Shown: piece after piece, positions 8,526 to 18,354 of the stretch | Position numbering within the stretch: position 1 is the first letter of the stretch | How the letters are laid out: each line of letters begins with the position of its first letter | From: JAYPUG01 sp038117265 | GTDB lineage: Bacteria; Pseudomonadota; Alphaproteobacteria; UBA6615 | DNA: 64,000 nt | Direction of reading: 5' to 3' | Assembly (NCBI GenBank): GCA_038117265.1 | Contig: JAYOFO010000002.1 | Coordinates: 1-64,000, forward strand | Position numbers and translations under genes: made by a program | The notes under the pieces: generated by a model | What the model saw: the letters and a program-made list of their open reading frames with translations, nothing else | The model's database searches: none | What the model was told of the DNA's origin: nothing

Positions 8526-9407
8526 ATGGCCATGACAAAATCCCAGCGGCGCCATGTCGATACGGTCGTCCGCTACATCTTCCTGACAATCTGGCTGTCG
8601 ATCGTCGTCTTCCCGATCTTCTGGATGGTCTCGACCTCGTTCAAGCCGGACCGCGAATGGTTCGCCTGGCCGCCGGTCTACATCTCTGAAGACCCGACCA
8701 TCCAGAACTATCTGGTCGTCTGGGCCGACGTGTCGGAATACACCGACCAGGTGCACACCCAGTCGCTGCAACGCCCCTGGGAAGCGCTCGGGAACAGCAC
8801 GCTGATCTCGTTCCTGGCCACGACCCTGTCGGTGCTGTTCGGCTCTGTGCTCGCGTACGGCGTGTCGCGCTACCAGATCTTGAGCGAAGCACGAATGTTC
8901 CAGCTGCTGATGCTGCGAATGGTGCCACCGATCGTTCTTATCGCGCCCATATCCATATGGTACGGCGCACTGGGCCTGCTCGACACCGTCCTCGGGCTCG
9001 TGATGCTCTATTTCCTGACCACCCTGCCCTATGCGGTCTGGATGTCGAAGAGCTTCATCGACGAGGTTCCACGCGAGATGGAGCAGGCGGCCGAAATACT
9101 CGGTGCCAGCCGGTGGCGAACCATCTGGGAGGTCGTGCTGCCCCTCGTGCGCTCGGGGCTGGTGGCAACGTTCCTGTTCATTCTCATTTTGACATGGAGC
9201 GAGTACCTGCTGGCGCTGCTCCTGTCGAAAACGGAAGTCATCACACTCCCGATCGAGCTCTCGAAGTACCAGGGCTCGACCGAGGGACGCGTTTATGGCC
9301 GTCAGGCCGCGCTGTCGGTGGGAATCACCCTGCCGCTCATCGCGGTTGGCCTGATCATCCGCAAGCATCTGGCGCGCGGATTTAGCTTTGGAATGGTGAG
9401 GAGGTAG
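8526..9407 (+). CDS. ABC transporter permease (MalG-like)
   Basis: 293 residues, six predicted membrane helices, with an N-terminal MAMTKSQRRHVD tail before the first helix. The EAA loop is EQAAEILGASRWRTIWEVVL near residues 187-206. It forms the translocation pore together with the upstream MalF-like permease. The gene is followed after only 7 bp by the GTG start of the ATPase, so permeases and ATPase are tightly coupled. Length and topology are normal for the family. Confidence 0.93.
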   Translation: MAMTKSQRRHVDTVVRYIFLTIWLSIVVFPIFWMVSTSFKPDREWFAWPPVYISEDPTIQNYLVVWADVSEYTDQVHTQSLQRPWEALGNSTLISFLATTLSVLFGSVLAYGVSRYQILSEARMFQLLMLRMVPPIVLIAPISIWYGALGLLDTVLGLVMLYFLTTLPYAVWMSKSFIDEVPREMEQAAEILGASRWRTIWEVVLPLVRSGLVATFLFILILTWSEYLLALLLSKTEVITLPIELSKYQGSTEGRVYGRQAALSVGITLPLIAVGLIIRKHLARGFSFGMVRR

Positions 9408-9414
9408 TCGGGCC

Positions 9415-10491
9415 GTGTCACGGATCGAACTCGTAAACCTGCGCAAGGAATACGGCAGCGTCGTTGCCGTCAACGATATGAATCTGACAATCGACGATGG
9501 CGAGTTCATCGTCTTCGTCGGACCGTCGGGCTGCGGCAAGACGACAACCCTGCGCATGATCGCCGGCTTTGAGGACCCGACCAACGGAGAAATCCGGATC
9601 GACGGGGACCTGGTCAACGAAAAGGAACCGCGCGACCGCGACCTGGGCATGGTGTTCCAGAGCCACGCCCTGTTCCCGCACAAGACCGTCGCCGACAACA
9701 TCGCCTTCGGCCTGCGGATGAAGAAGGTCCCTGCCGACGAGCAGGCACGCAAGGTGAAGGAGGTTTCGGAGCTGGTGCGCATCACCCACCTGCTGGGCAA
9801 GATGCCGGCGCAGTGCTCGGGTGGTGAAAGTCAGCGTATCGCCCTGGCGCGCACCCTGGTCACCGAACCGTCGAACTTCCTGCTCGACGAGCCGCTGTCG
9901 AGCCTGGACGCCAAGCTCCGCCGGGAACTGCGTGCCGAGTGCGACCGGTTGCACGATGAACTTCAGAAGACCTTCATCTACGTGACCCACGACCAGGAAG
10001 AGGCCATGACCCTGGCCGATCGGATCGTGGTGATGAACCAGGGCAACATCGTCCAGATGGGCTCGCCCCTCGAAATCTACGGCGACCCGGTTTCCTATTT
10101 CGTCGCAGACTTCTTCGGCAACCCGGCCATGAATCTGGTCGAAGGCGAATTCGTACAGAGTGGCTCGGGCCTCGAGTTCAAGAGCCCCCAGTTCGATATC
10201 CCCCTGCCCGCCAAGTACAGTGCAACGGCACCGGGCAAGGGCACGCTGGGTATCCGCCCGGAGAATGTGCGGATCGGTTCGGACGGCGGCGGCGCATCGA
10301 TCATCCGGAACGTCGACCTTGTCGAGCCACTGGGCAAGGACACGTTGCTGTACTTCGAGACCGGCGCGGACCGTCCGTTCGTTGCGGTCGTCGAGGGCAC
10401 CCAGGCGGTCAACCGCCACGAGCAGGTGCAGGTTGGCTTCCCCGACGAAGCGATCTTCCTGTTCGCCGCGAACGGCGATCGCATTCGCTGA
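9415..10491 (+). CDS. ABC transporter ATP-binding protein (MalK/UgpC-like)
   Basis: 358 residues starting at a GTG. Walker A is GPSGCGKTT at residues 36-44, the Q-loop is FQSHALFP, Walker B with its catalytic Glu is NFLLDEP at 154-160, and a switch His lies in VTHDQEEA. The signature loop reads CSGGESQ (134-140) instead of the usual LSGGQ, an uncommon double change at the C-loop. A C-terminal TOBE-like regulatory domain covers about 240-358 (GIRPENVRI). It energises the two permeases encoded just upstream. A terminator follows the gene. Confidence 0.93.
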   Translation: MSRIELVNLRKEYGSVVAVNDMNLTIDDGEFIVFVGPSGCGKTTTLRMIAGFEDPTNGEIRIDGDLVNEKEPRDRDLGMVFQSHALFPHKTVADNIAFGLRMKKVPADEQARKVKEVSELVRITHLLGKMPAQCSGGESQRIALARTLVTEPSNFLLDEPLSSLDAKLRRELRAECDRLHDELQKTFIYVTHDQEEAMTLADRIVVMNQGNIVQMGSPLEIYGDPVSYFVADFFGNPAMNLVEGEFVQSGSGLEFKSPQFDIPLPAKYSATAPGKGTLGIRPENVRIGSDGGGASIIRNVDLVEPLGKDTLLYFETGADRPFVAVVEGTQAVNRHEQVQVGFPDEAIFLFAANGDRIR

Positions 10492-10517
10492 TCGCGCCGC
10501 TCGATCAACACGAAAGG

Positions 10518-10550
10518 CGCCGCGCACCCGAACCGGTCCGCGGCGTTTTT
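10518..10550 (+). terminator. Rho-independent terminator after the CUT1 ABC operon
   Basis: Arms CGCCGCG and CGCGGCG (7 bp), extended by an inner ACC/GGT pairing, are followed immediately by five T residues. It separates the importer genes from the two alpha/beta hydrolases, which start at 10570, so those may have their own promoter or be reached by read-through. Confidence 0.8.
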
Positions 10551-10569
10551 CATTCCAGAGGGGGCAATC

Positions 10570-11370
10570 ATGCCGATCGTGAACACCGGGCGTTTCGACA
10601 TCCACTATATCGAGGCGGGCGACGGCGACCCGGTCGTCCTGATCCACGGGCTGGCCGGCGATCACACGGCGTGGTTGCCGCAGGTCGCCGCGCTGAAGGA
10701 CAGCTACCGCGTCATTGCCTTCGACAATCCCGGTTCGGGCGACAGCACGCTGGTCAGCGAGGCGGCGGGGACGGCCGACCTGGCCGACGCGACCCTCGGC
10801 CTGATGGACGCGCTCGACATCGACCGCGCCCATATCGTCGGCCGTTCGATGGGCGGTGCGGTGGCCCAGCACATGGCGCTGAAGGCGCCCGAGCGCATCC
10901 GTTCGCTCGCCATGGCCGCCTCGTTTGCGCGGCTCGATCCGGTCGGCGCCCAGGTGATCGCCAATCTCCAGCAGCTTCTGCGCTGGCGCCCCAGCTGGGC
11001 CGAATGGGCGCCGCACGCGGTCTACCTGTTCGTTGCGCCCGCCTTCTACAACGCGAATCCGGAGATCATGGCGCGGATCACGGCGCTGGTCAGCGACGAG
11101 GGCCGCGACATGACCTCCTACGACCACCTCGCCACGGCATGCCTCGAGCACGACGTGCTCGAGCGGCTCGGCGAGATCGACATCCCCACCCTGGTGATGG
11201 GCGGACGGTTCGACCCGATCTGTTCGATGACGGCCCAGAACTGGATGATGGATCGCCTGCCGAATGCCGAACTCCAGGTGTTCGAGAAGTCGAGCCACTT
11301 CTTCCTGATGGAAGAGGCCGAGAAGGCGATGGCGACCCTCGCCGGCTGGCTCGCCAAGAATTCCGACTGA
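10570..11370 (+). CDS. Alpha/beta hydrolase, tandem copy 1
   Basis: 266 residues. The nucleophile elbow is GRSMGG with Ser93. Asp215 (GRFDPICS) and His243 (KSSHFF) are in the expected places for acid and base, so the triad looks complete. The oxyanion region is LIHGLAGDHTAW. The family includes esterases, 3-oxoadipate enol-lactonases and C-C bond hydrolases; enol-lactonase or carboxylesterase is the best guess. A GAGGGGGC Shine-Dalgarno precedes the ATG. The next gene is a co-linear paralogue of exactly the same length, so the pair arose by tandem duplication. It lies just after the ABC importer's terminator and may act on the imported substrate. Confidence 0.9.
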   Translation: MPIVNTGRFDIHYIEAGDGDPVVLIHGLAGDHTAWLPQVAALKDSYRVIAFDNPGSGDSTLVSEAAGTADLADATLGLMDALDIDRAHIVGRSMGGAVAQHMALKAPERIRSLAMAASFARLDPVGAQVIANLQQLLRWRPSWAEWAPHAVYLFVAPAFYNANPEIMARITALVSDEGRDMTSYDHLATACLEHDVLERLGEIDIPTLVMGGRFDPICSMTAQNWMMDRLPNAELQVFEKSSHFFLMEEAEKAMATLAGWLAKNSD

Positions 11371-11393
11371 GACCGAGACAGGGAAGTTTCATC

Positions 11394-12194
11394 ATGCCCA
11401 TCGTCAATTGCGGCCGTTTCGACGTGAACCACATCGCGGAAGGCGACGGTTTTCCGGTCGTGCTGATCCATGGCCTCGCCGGCGACCATACCGCCTGGCT
11501 GCCGCAGATCGCGGCCTTCAAGGACCGCTATCGCGTGATCGCCATGGACAATCCGGGTTCGGGCGACAGCTCGCCGGTCGACGCGCCCTGCACGACCGAG
11601 GAGCTGGCCGACACGATGCTGGCGCTGATGGACAATCTCGGCGTCGAGCAGGCCCATGTGGTCGGGCGGTCGCTGGGCGGCCTGATCGGCCAGCACATGG
11701 CGCTTCGCGCGCCGGAGCGCATCCGCTCGCTGATCCTGGCCGCCTCGACGGCCAGGGTCGATCCCATCGGCAAGCGCATCCTGGAGAACATGCGCGAGGT
11801 TCTGGAATGGCGCGACAATTGGGCCGACTGGGCGCGTCATTCCGCCCACGTCTTCGTCGCCCCCGCCTTCTACAACGACAATCCCGAGGCGATGGCACGG
11901 ATCGAGGCGCTGGTGGGCAATGAGGTGCGCAGCAAGGCCTCCTACGTCAATCTCAACCACACGGCGCTGTCGCACGACACCAGCGCGCGGCTGGGCGAGA
12001 TCGCCTGCCCCACCCTGATCATGGCTGGACGGCTCGACCCGATCTGTTCGATGCAGGGCACCGACGAGATGTCCGCCGGCATCCCCAATGCCGAAACGGT
12101 CGTGTTCGAAAAATCGAGCCACTTCTTCCTGATGGAAGAGACCGAAAAGGCGATGGCGACGCTGAACGACTGGTTCGCCCGCCAGACGCCCTGA
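11394..12194 (+). CDS. Alpha/beta hydrolase, tandem copy 2
   Basis: 266 residues, the same length as copy 1 and alignable end to end without obvious gaps. Shared blocks include LIHGLAGDHTAWLPQ, RVIA-DNPGSGDS, APERIRSL, VAPAFYN and FEKSSHFFLMEE. The triad Ser (GRSLGG, residue 93), Asp (GRLDPICS) and His (KSSHFF) is conserved. The start chosen is the ATG at 11394; a longer frame upstream is only a shadow of copy 1. The gap between the copies is 23 bp. Divergence is strongest around residues 60-72 and 175-195, part of the cap region, which suggests different substrate preferences. Confidence 0.9.
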   Translation: MPIVNCGRFDVNHIAEGDGFPVVLIHGLAGDHTAWLPQIAAFKDRYRVIAMDNPGSGDSSPVDAPCTTEELADTMLALMDNLGVEQAHVVGRSLGGLIGQHMALRAPERIRSLILAASTARVDPIGKRILENMREVLEWRDNWADWARHSAHVFVAPAFYNDNPEAMARIEALVGNEVRSKASYVNLNHTALSHDTSARLGEIACPTLIMAGRLDPICSMQGTDEMSAGIPNAETVVFEKSSHFFLMEETEKAMATLNDWFARQTP

Positions 12195-12201
12195 TCCCGC
12201 G

Positions 12202-13149
12202 CTAGAGCCGCGGCGCGTCCTGCACCGGGTAGCGCATGTACTGCGCCACCCAGTCGAAGCCGACGAATTCGACATATGCGTCCATCAGCCGCTTCGTCAC
12301 CGGCCCCGGAATGCTGCCGTCGCCGAACACCCGGCCATTGACGCTGCGCGCGGGACAAATGCAGAAGCTGGTCGAGGAGATGAACGCCTCGTCGGCATTG
12401 TAGGCGTCGTACAGATCGTAATCGCGCTCGGCACAGGGGATGCCCAGCTTCTCGGCCAGCTCCATCACCGTCTGACGGCTGATCCCGGGCAGGACATAGC
12501 GCTCGTGCGGCGTATAGACCCGCCCCTCCGACACGAAGAACACGTTGCTGCCCCGCCCCTCGGCCACATTACCATTTTGATCGAGCATCAGGGCATAGGC
12601 CTCGGGGTTCTGTGCCGAGACCTCTTCGTCGGCCATGATCAGGTTGAGATAATTGTGGGTCTTGGCGCGCGGGCTGAGCATGTCGGGCGCGGTGCGGCGC
12701 ACCGACGAGACGATCATGTCGATCCCGTCGCGGTAGAGCTTCGCCCGGGTCGACAGCGGCAACGGCAGGCACTCGACGATCACCGTCGGCCCGACATAAT
12801 CGGGCCAGGCGCTGCGCTCGTTCGGATCGACGATACCGCGGGTGATCCGCTGCGAGACCCAGAGATCCTCGTCCGCCGCGATGGTCGGCAGGTTGCGCCG
12901 AACGACCTCCTCCGTCACCGCCGCCATCTCGTCCAGCGTCATGCCGGGATCGATCCCGATATAGCGCAGCGAGCGATACAACCGCTCGAGATGTTCGCGC
13001 AGCTTGAATATCTCGTGGCCGAAGGTGCGCGTCGTGTCGAACACGGCGTCGCCATACTTCACCCCCCGATCGCGGAATGGCAACCGCGCCTCGTTCTCGG
13101 GAATATATTCGCCGTTCAGGTAGACGGTGCGCTGGTTCGGTATCGACAC
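12202..13149 (-). CDS. Class IV aminotransferase (branched-chain/D-amino-acid transaminase-like)
   Basis: 315 residues. It has the fold-type IV signature: an N-terminal VYLNGEYIPENEA strand, an RDRGVKYGDAVFDTTRTF segment, the PLP-binding Lys at 163 in SPRAKTHNYLN, and the phosphate-binding stretch GRGSNVFFV followed by LPGISRQTVMELA. It transfers amino groups between branched-chain or D-amino acids and 2-oxo acids. Placement among BCAT, D-amino-acid transaminase and R-amine transaminase cannot be settled by eye. It is convergent with the tandem hydrolases (7-bp gap) and divergent from the CoxL-like gene at 13267. Confidence 0.88.
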   Translation of the reverse strand: MSIPNQRTVYLNGEYIPENEARLPFRDRGVKYGDAVFDTTRTFGHEIFKLREHLERLYRSLRYIGIDPGMTLDEMAAVTEEVVRRNLPTIAADEDLWVSQRITRGIVDPNERSAWPDYVGPTVIVECLPLPLSTRAKLYRDGIDMIVSSVRRTAPDMLSPRAKTHNYLNLIMADEEVSAQNPEAYALMLDQNGNVAEGRGSNVFFVSEGRVYTPHERYVLPGISRQTVMELAEKLGIPCAERDYDLYDAYNADEAFISSTSFCICPARSVNGRVFGDGSIPGPVTKRLMDAYVEFVGFDWVAQYMRYPVQDAPRL

Positions 13150-13169
13150 GGAAGCTCTCCCTGAGATTG

Positions 13170-13214
13170 GTGCAGCATTGCACGACGCACGTCGATTGAC
13201 TGTCGCGCCGACAG
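13170..13214. promoter_or_regulatory. Two candidate operators in the aminotransferase/CoxL divergent promoter
   Basis: The 117-bp gap between two divergent genes holds two perfect inverted repeats: GTGCA-GCAT-TGCAC (13170-13183) and CTGTCG-CGC-CGACAG (13200-13214). A CATAAT -10-like hexamer follows at 13226-13231. No regulator gene is adjacent. These are sequence-only candidates for a dimeric repressor or activator. Confidence 0.4.
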
Positions 13215-13266
13215 CAAGCAGGCCTCATAATATCGCCAACGAACACAAAGGGTCAGGGGGGATGTC

Positions 13267-15606
13267 ATGACGAAATACGGTGTCGGCCAGCCGGTGCGGC
13301 GGGCAGAGGACCCCAGGCTGCTTATGGGGCGCGGCAAGTTCAACGACGACTATCGGGCAGAAGGCGCCGCGATCGGCTATGTGGTCCGCTCCCCGCATGC
13401 CCACGCCGACATCCGTGCCATCGACACGAGCCGGGCGCAGGCGATGCCCGGCGCCCTCGCGGTGCTGACGGGTGCCGACCTGGCTGCAGACGGTATCGGC
13501 GCCTTTCCGGGACCGCCGCCGTTCTTCGCCGCATTGACCAAGCCCGATGGCTCGCCCCTCGTCTATCCGCCGCAATTCGCGCTGACGCCGGATCGGGCCC
13601 GTTATGTGGGCGATCCGGTCGCCTTCGTCGTCGCAGAGACCCTCGATCAGGCGCGTGACGCCGCCGAGGCGGTCGCGGTGGACTACGCTCCCCTGCCGAC
13701 GGTCGTCGACACCGCCACGGCGATGGACGACGGAGCCGTGCAGCTCTGGGAAGAAGTCCCCAACAATTTCCTCTTCCAGGCGCAGATCGGCGACAGCGCC
13801 AAGGCGGGTGCCGCCTTCGCCAAGGCCGCGCATGTCGCGAAGGTACGGCTGGTGAACCAGCGCATCGTGCAGAATTCGATGGAGGTGCGCGGCGCCATCG
13901 GCAGCTACGACCCCGAAAGCGACCGCTTCACAATCTATACCTCAAACCAGAATCGCCACCTGCTTCGGTCGTGGCTGGCGGGAGCCTTCTTCAAGTGCGC
14001 GCCCGAGAAAATCCGGGTCCTGGTCGACGATGTCGGCGGCGGGTTCGGGATGAAGACCCATCCCTATCCCGAGCAGGTCCTGGTGATGGTGGCCGCGAAG
14101 CGGCTGGGCCGCACCGTGAAGTGGATCAGCGACCGGACCGAGGCGTTCCTCAGCGACCTGCACGGCCGCGACCACGTGTCGGACTGCGAGCTCGCGCTCG
14201 ATTCCGACGGCCGGTTCCTGGGCGTTCGGGTGCGCACGATCGCGAACATCGGCGCCTATTCCTGCTCCGCCGGAGTCTCGATCCCGACCCAGATCGGGCC
14301 GAAGATCCTGACCAGCGTCTACGACGTCCCCGTTGCCGACGTGGAGGTGAAGTGCGTGCTCACGAACACCGCCCCGGTGGGCCCCTATCGGGGCGCGGGA
14401 CGGCCCGAGGCGATCTATGTGATGGAGCGTATGGTCGATGTCGCCGCGCACGATCTGGGGATCGACCCGATCGAGTTGCGCCGGCGCAACCTGATCGCGA
14501 AGGACGCCTTCCCCTACACCAACGCGGTCGGCACCACCTATGACAGCGGCGCGTTCGAGGAGAATATGGACCTCGTCGCAAAGATGGCCGACTGGAGCGG
14601 TCATGACGCACGCCGTGCGGCGGCGGCGAAGCGCGGTAAGCTCTCGGGCATCGCCGTGAGCCAGTATCTCGAGACCACCGCCGGCAACCCGACCGAGACC
14701 GCTGAGGTGGAGGTAACCGACGACCAGGTGATCGTCCGCGTCGGCACCCAGCCCATGGGGCAAGGTCACGACACGTCGTTCATGCAGCTCGTTTCGGAGA
14801 AGCTGGGCGTCGATTTCGAACGTGTGGTCATCGACACCAGCGACAGCGACAACCTGCCCGACGGCGGCGGCAGCCACGGCTCGCGCACCAGCCATATCGG
14901 CAGCGTCGCGACCCTCAATTCGAGCGATGAGGTGATCGCCAAGGGAACCGCGATCGCCGCCGAGATGCTGGAAACCGCATCGGCCGACATCGAGTTCATC
15001 GACGGCACGTTCCGGGTGGCGGGCACGGACCGCCGCGTCACGCTGTTCGATGTCGCTCGGCACGCGCGCACATCCACCGAGCTTCCCGAGGAACTCCAGG
15101 GACCCCTGACCGGCACCGACACACATACGATCGAGCATTGGAGCTACCCCAACGGTTGCCATATCTGCGAGGTCGAGGTCGATGCCGATACCGGTACGGT
15201 CGAGGTCGTGCGCTACTGCGCCATCGACGATGTCGGCCGGGTGATCAACCCGATGCTGGTCGCCGGACAGGTCCATGGCGGCGTCGCCCAGGGCGTCGGT
15301 CAGGCCATGCTGGAAAACACCGTCTACGACCCCGAAAGCGGACAGCTCCTGACCGGTTCGTTCATGGACTACACGATGCCGCGTGCCGACGACCTGCCGA
15401 TGATCGAGCTCGGCATGAACGAGGTCCCGTGCAAGACCAATCTGCTGGGCGTAAAGGGCGCGGGCGAAGCCGGCGCGCTGGTCGCCCCGCCCGTGGTGAT
15501 CGCCGCGATCGCCGATGCGCTGCGCGACTACGGCGTGTCGCACATCGACATGCCGGCGACGCCCGAGCGTATCTGGAACATCCTGGCCGGCCGCGCAGCC
15601 GCCTAG
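13267..15606 (+). CDS. Molybdopterin-binding aldehyde/xanthine/CO dehydrogenase large subunit family (CoxL form II-like)
   Basis: 779 residues, typical for the large subunit of molybdenum hydroxylases. Visible motifs are VGGGFGMKTHPYP near residue 257, the active-site loop PYRGAGRPEA near residue 375, GTQPMGQGHDT near residue 495, and the catalytic Glu in GVKGAGEAGA near residue 730. The loop is of the GAGR form, not the CSFR form of true CO dehydrogenase, so CO is an unlikely substrate. The medium (FAD) and small (2Fe-2S) subunits normally encoded alongside are absent here, so it must borrow partners from elsewhere or work differently. It is followed closely by an aminotransferase. Confidence 0.93.
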   Translation: MTKYGVGQPVRRAEDPRLLMGRGKFNDDYRAEGAAIGYVVRSPHAHADIRAIDTSRAQAMPGALAVLTGADLAADGIGAFPGPPPFFAALTKPDGSPLVYPPQFALTPDRARYVGDPVAFVVAETLDQARDAAEAVAVDYAPLPTVVDTATAMDDGAVQLWEEVPNNFLFQAQIGDSAKAGAAFAKAAHVAKVRLVNQRIVQNSMEVRGAIGSYDPESDRFTIYTSNQNRHLLRSWLAGAFFKCAPEKIRVLVDDVGGGFGMKTHPYPEQVLVMVAAKRLGRTVKWISDRTEAFLSDLHGRDHVSDCELALDSDGRFLGVRVRTIANIGAYSCSAGVSIPTQIGPKILTSVYDVPVADVEVKCVLTNTAPVGPYRGAGRPEAIYVMERMVDVAAHDLGIDPIELRRRNLIAKDAFPYTNAVGTTYDSGAFEENMDLVAKMADWSGHDARRAAAAKRGKLSGIAVSQYLETTAGNPTETAEVEVTDDQVIVRVGTQPMGQGHDTSFMQLVSEKLGVDFERVVIDTSDSDNLPDGGGSHGSRTSHIGSVATLNSSDEVIAKGTAIAAEMLETASADIEFIDGTFRVAGTDRRVTLFDVARHARTSTELPEELQGPLTGTDTHTIEHWSYPNGCHICEVEVDADTGTVEVVRYCAIDDVGRVINPMLVAGQVHGGVAQGVGQAMLENTVYDPESGQLLTGSFMDYTMPRADDLPMIELGMNEVPCKTNLLGVKGAGEAGALVAPPVVIAAIADALRDYGVSHIDMPATPERIWNILAGRAAA

Positions 15607-15649
15607 CCGCCAGCCGGCCAGACCAACTCGAGAACCAGGGCGTGTTACC

Positions 15650-16870
15650 GTGAAGTACGACTATTCCGCCAGCTTCCGGGCCGGCCTGCCCGCGCCCAGC
15701 ACGCGCTGGAACGGCTTTCCCCGATACAATTTTGTCGGCGGCCATAACGATTCCGCCGCCGTCCCTGTCGACGAATTCATCGCCGCCGCGCAGCGGGTCC
15801 TGGAACGCGAGGGTCGAACCCTTGCAACCTACGGGCTGGCCAGCGGGCCGCAGGGCTACCGGCCCCTGCGGGAGTTCCTCGCCCGTTCGCTCGCCGAGCG
15901 TGCCGGCATGCAGCAAACCGCCGACGACATCCTGATCGTGTCGGGCTCGCTGCAGGCGCTCGACCTGGTCAACGACGTCTTCCTGGCCCAAGGCGACACG
16001 GTCATCGCCGAGGAAGCGAACTATCAGGGCACCCTGCAACGCTACGTCCGCCGCAGCGTCGAGGCGATCGCCGCCCCACTCGACCAGGACGGCATGCGCA
16101 TGGACGCGCTGGCCAACATCCTGGCCGACCTCCGCGACAAGGGCACGAAGCCGAAGTTCATCTACACGATCCCGACCGTCCAGAATCCGACCGGCTCCGT
16201 GATGCCCGAGGGACGGCGCCTCGAACTCCTGACGCTGGCGCGCGAGTACGACGTGCCGATCTTCGAGGACGATTGCTATGCCGACCTCACTTTCGACGGA
16301 ACACGGCCGCGCGCGATCCGCGCGCTGGATAGCGATGGCCGGGTCGTCTATTGCGGATCTTTTTCCAAGACGATCGCGCCGGCGCTGCGTGTCGGCTATC
16401 TGGTGGCCGAGTGGGAGCTCCTGTCACGCCTGATCGCGGTGAAGCACGACGCCGGTTCCGGCGCGCTGGAGCAGATGCTGCTCGCCGAATATTGCGCAGC
16501 GCATTTCGACACCCATGTGTCGGTACTCTGCGGCGTGCTGAAGGAGAAGTGCGACACCATCATGGAGGCACTCGACACCGAGTTCGGCACCGCGGCGGAG
16601 TTCACCGCACCGAAGGGCGGGATCTTCATCTGGGTGACCCTGCCCGATTCCGTCGACACGTCGAAGCTAGCCGAGAAAGCGGCAGCGGAGGGCGTTGCGC
16701 TGAACCCCGGTGCGGAATGGGTCGTCGACCCCGAAACGGGCCGTCACAGCATGCGTCTGTGCTTCGGGCATCCGACACTGGACGAAATCCGCGAGGGCGT
16801 CGCACGCCTCGCGGATATCTGTCACAGGGAAACGGGCATCCCTGTGCGGAGCAGGAACGTCGCGCGCTAG
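15650..16870 (+). CDS. PLP-dependent aminotransferase, fold type I (2-aminoadipate/MocR-type)
   Basis: 406 residues from a GTG at 15650; the longer frame upstream lies within the CoxL gene and is not family-like. Visible motifs are SGSLQALDLVNDVF (phosphate and substrate site), the PTVQNPTGSVMP loop near residue 178, DDCYADLTF, and the PLP Lys in GSFSKTIAPALRVGY near residue 240. This matches the 2-aminoadipate transaminase/LysN-like group. It starts 43 bp after the molybdenum hydroxylase and probably shares its transcript, hinting that the oxidised product or an amino derivative is transaminated. It is convergent with the liv operon. Confidence 0.88.
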   Translation: MKYDYSASFRAGLPAPSTRWNGFPRYNFVGGHNDSAAVPVDEFIAAAQRVLEREGRTLATYGLASGPQGYRPLREFLARSLAERAGMQQTADDILIVSGSLQALDLVNDVFLAQGDTVIAEEANYQGTLQRYVRRSVEAIAAPLDQDGMRMDALANILADLRDKGTKPKFIYTIPTVQNPTGSVMPEGRRLELLTLAREYDVPIFEDDCYADLTFDGTRPRAIRALDSDGRVVYCGSFSKTIAPALRVGYLVAEWELLSRLIAVKHDAGSGALEQMLLAEYCAAHFDTHVSVLCGVLKEKCDTIMEALDTEFGTAAEFTAPKGGIFIWVTLPDSVDTSKLAEKAAAEGVALNPGAEWVVDPETGRHSMRLCFGHPTLDEIREGVARLADICHRETGIPVRSRNVAR

Positions 16871-16882
16871 CGACCGCTCGGC

Positions 16883-17606
<724 letters not shown>

Positions 17607-17614
<8 letters not shown>

Positions 17615-18344
17615 CATCGCTACCCAGATAGGCCCGCTCAACGTCGGGATTTTTCACGATTTCGTCCGGCGTTCCCTCGGCGATCAGCTGGCCCGCATCG
17701 AGACAGATGATCCGCTGGGAAAACCGCATCACTGCCCGCATGATGTGCTCGATCATGATGATCGTGATGCCCTGCTCGTTCATCTTGAACAGGATGTCGA
17801 TGACCTCATCGACTTCCTGTCCCGTCAGGCCGGCCATGGCCTCGTCCGAGATCAACAGCTTCGGCTTGGCCGCCATGGCCCGCGCGAGTTCGAGCTTGCG
17901 CAGCTCGATCTGCGTCAGGTCCGTGGTCGGGTCGTCCGCCTTGTCCGCCATCCCCATCGTTTCGAGGATTTTCATGGCGTCCGCATGGTCGTCGAACCTC
18001 TCGCCCCGGTGATGCCCGACGAACTCCGACGGGATCATCAGGTTCTCGACGACCGACATGGTGTGGAACGGGCGCGGAATCTGGAAACTCCGCGCAATCC
18101 CCGCCGCGGTGCGCCGGTGCGGCTTCATTTCCGTGATGTCGTGCCCGTCGAAGACGATCTTGCCCTCTTCGTTGCGCAGCAGGCCCGACACGCAGTTGAT
18201 CAGCGTCGTCTTGCCAGAGCCGTTCGGACCGATCAGCCCGAATCGTTCGCCCGGCTTGACGTATGTCGAAACGTTGGAAAGCGCCGTGAACCCACCGAAA
18301 TGTTTCGATACGGATTCGACCCTCAGAAGTGCTTCGTCGCTCAT
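17607..18344 (-). CDS. livG: Branched-chain amino-acid-type ABC transporter ATPase (LivG-like)
   Basis: 245 residues. Walker A is GPNGSGKTT near residue 37, and Walker B is LLISDEAMAG near residue 168. A canonical LSGGQ signature is not visible: the corresponding region reads TDLTQIELRKLELARAMAAK, so the C-loop is degenerate, as seen in some LivG proteins. The C-terminus has the GTPDEIVKNPDVERAYLG segment typical of LivG. It starts 10 bp after livM and overlaps livF. It partners LivF on the cytoplasmic face of the LivHM channel. Confidence 0.92.
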
Positions 18345-18354
18345 CGGCCCCCTC

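Noticed and set aside
13267..15606. CoxL-like gene as a true carbon monoxide dehydrogenase
   Set aside because: The loop is PYRGAGR instead of AYRCSFR, and no CoxM or CoxS is nearby.
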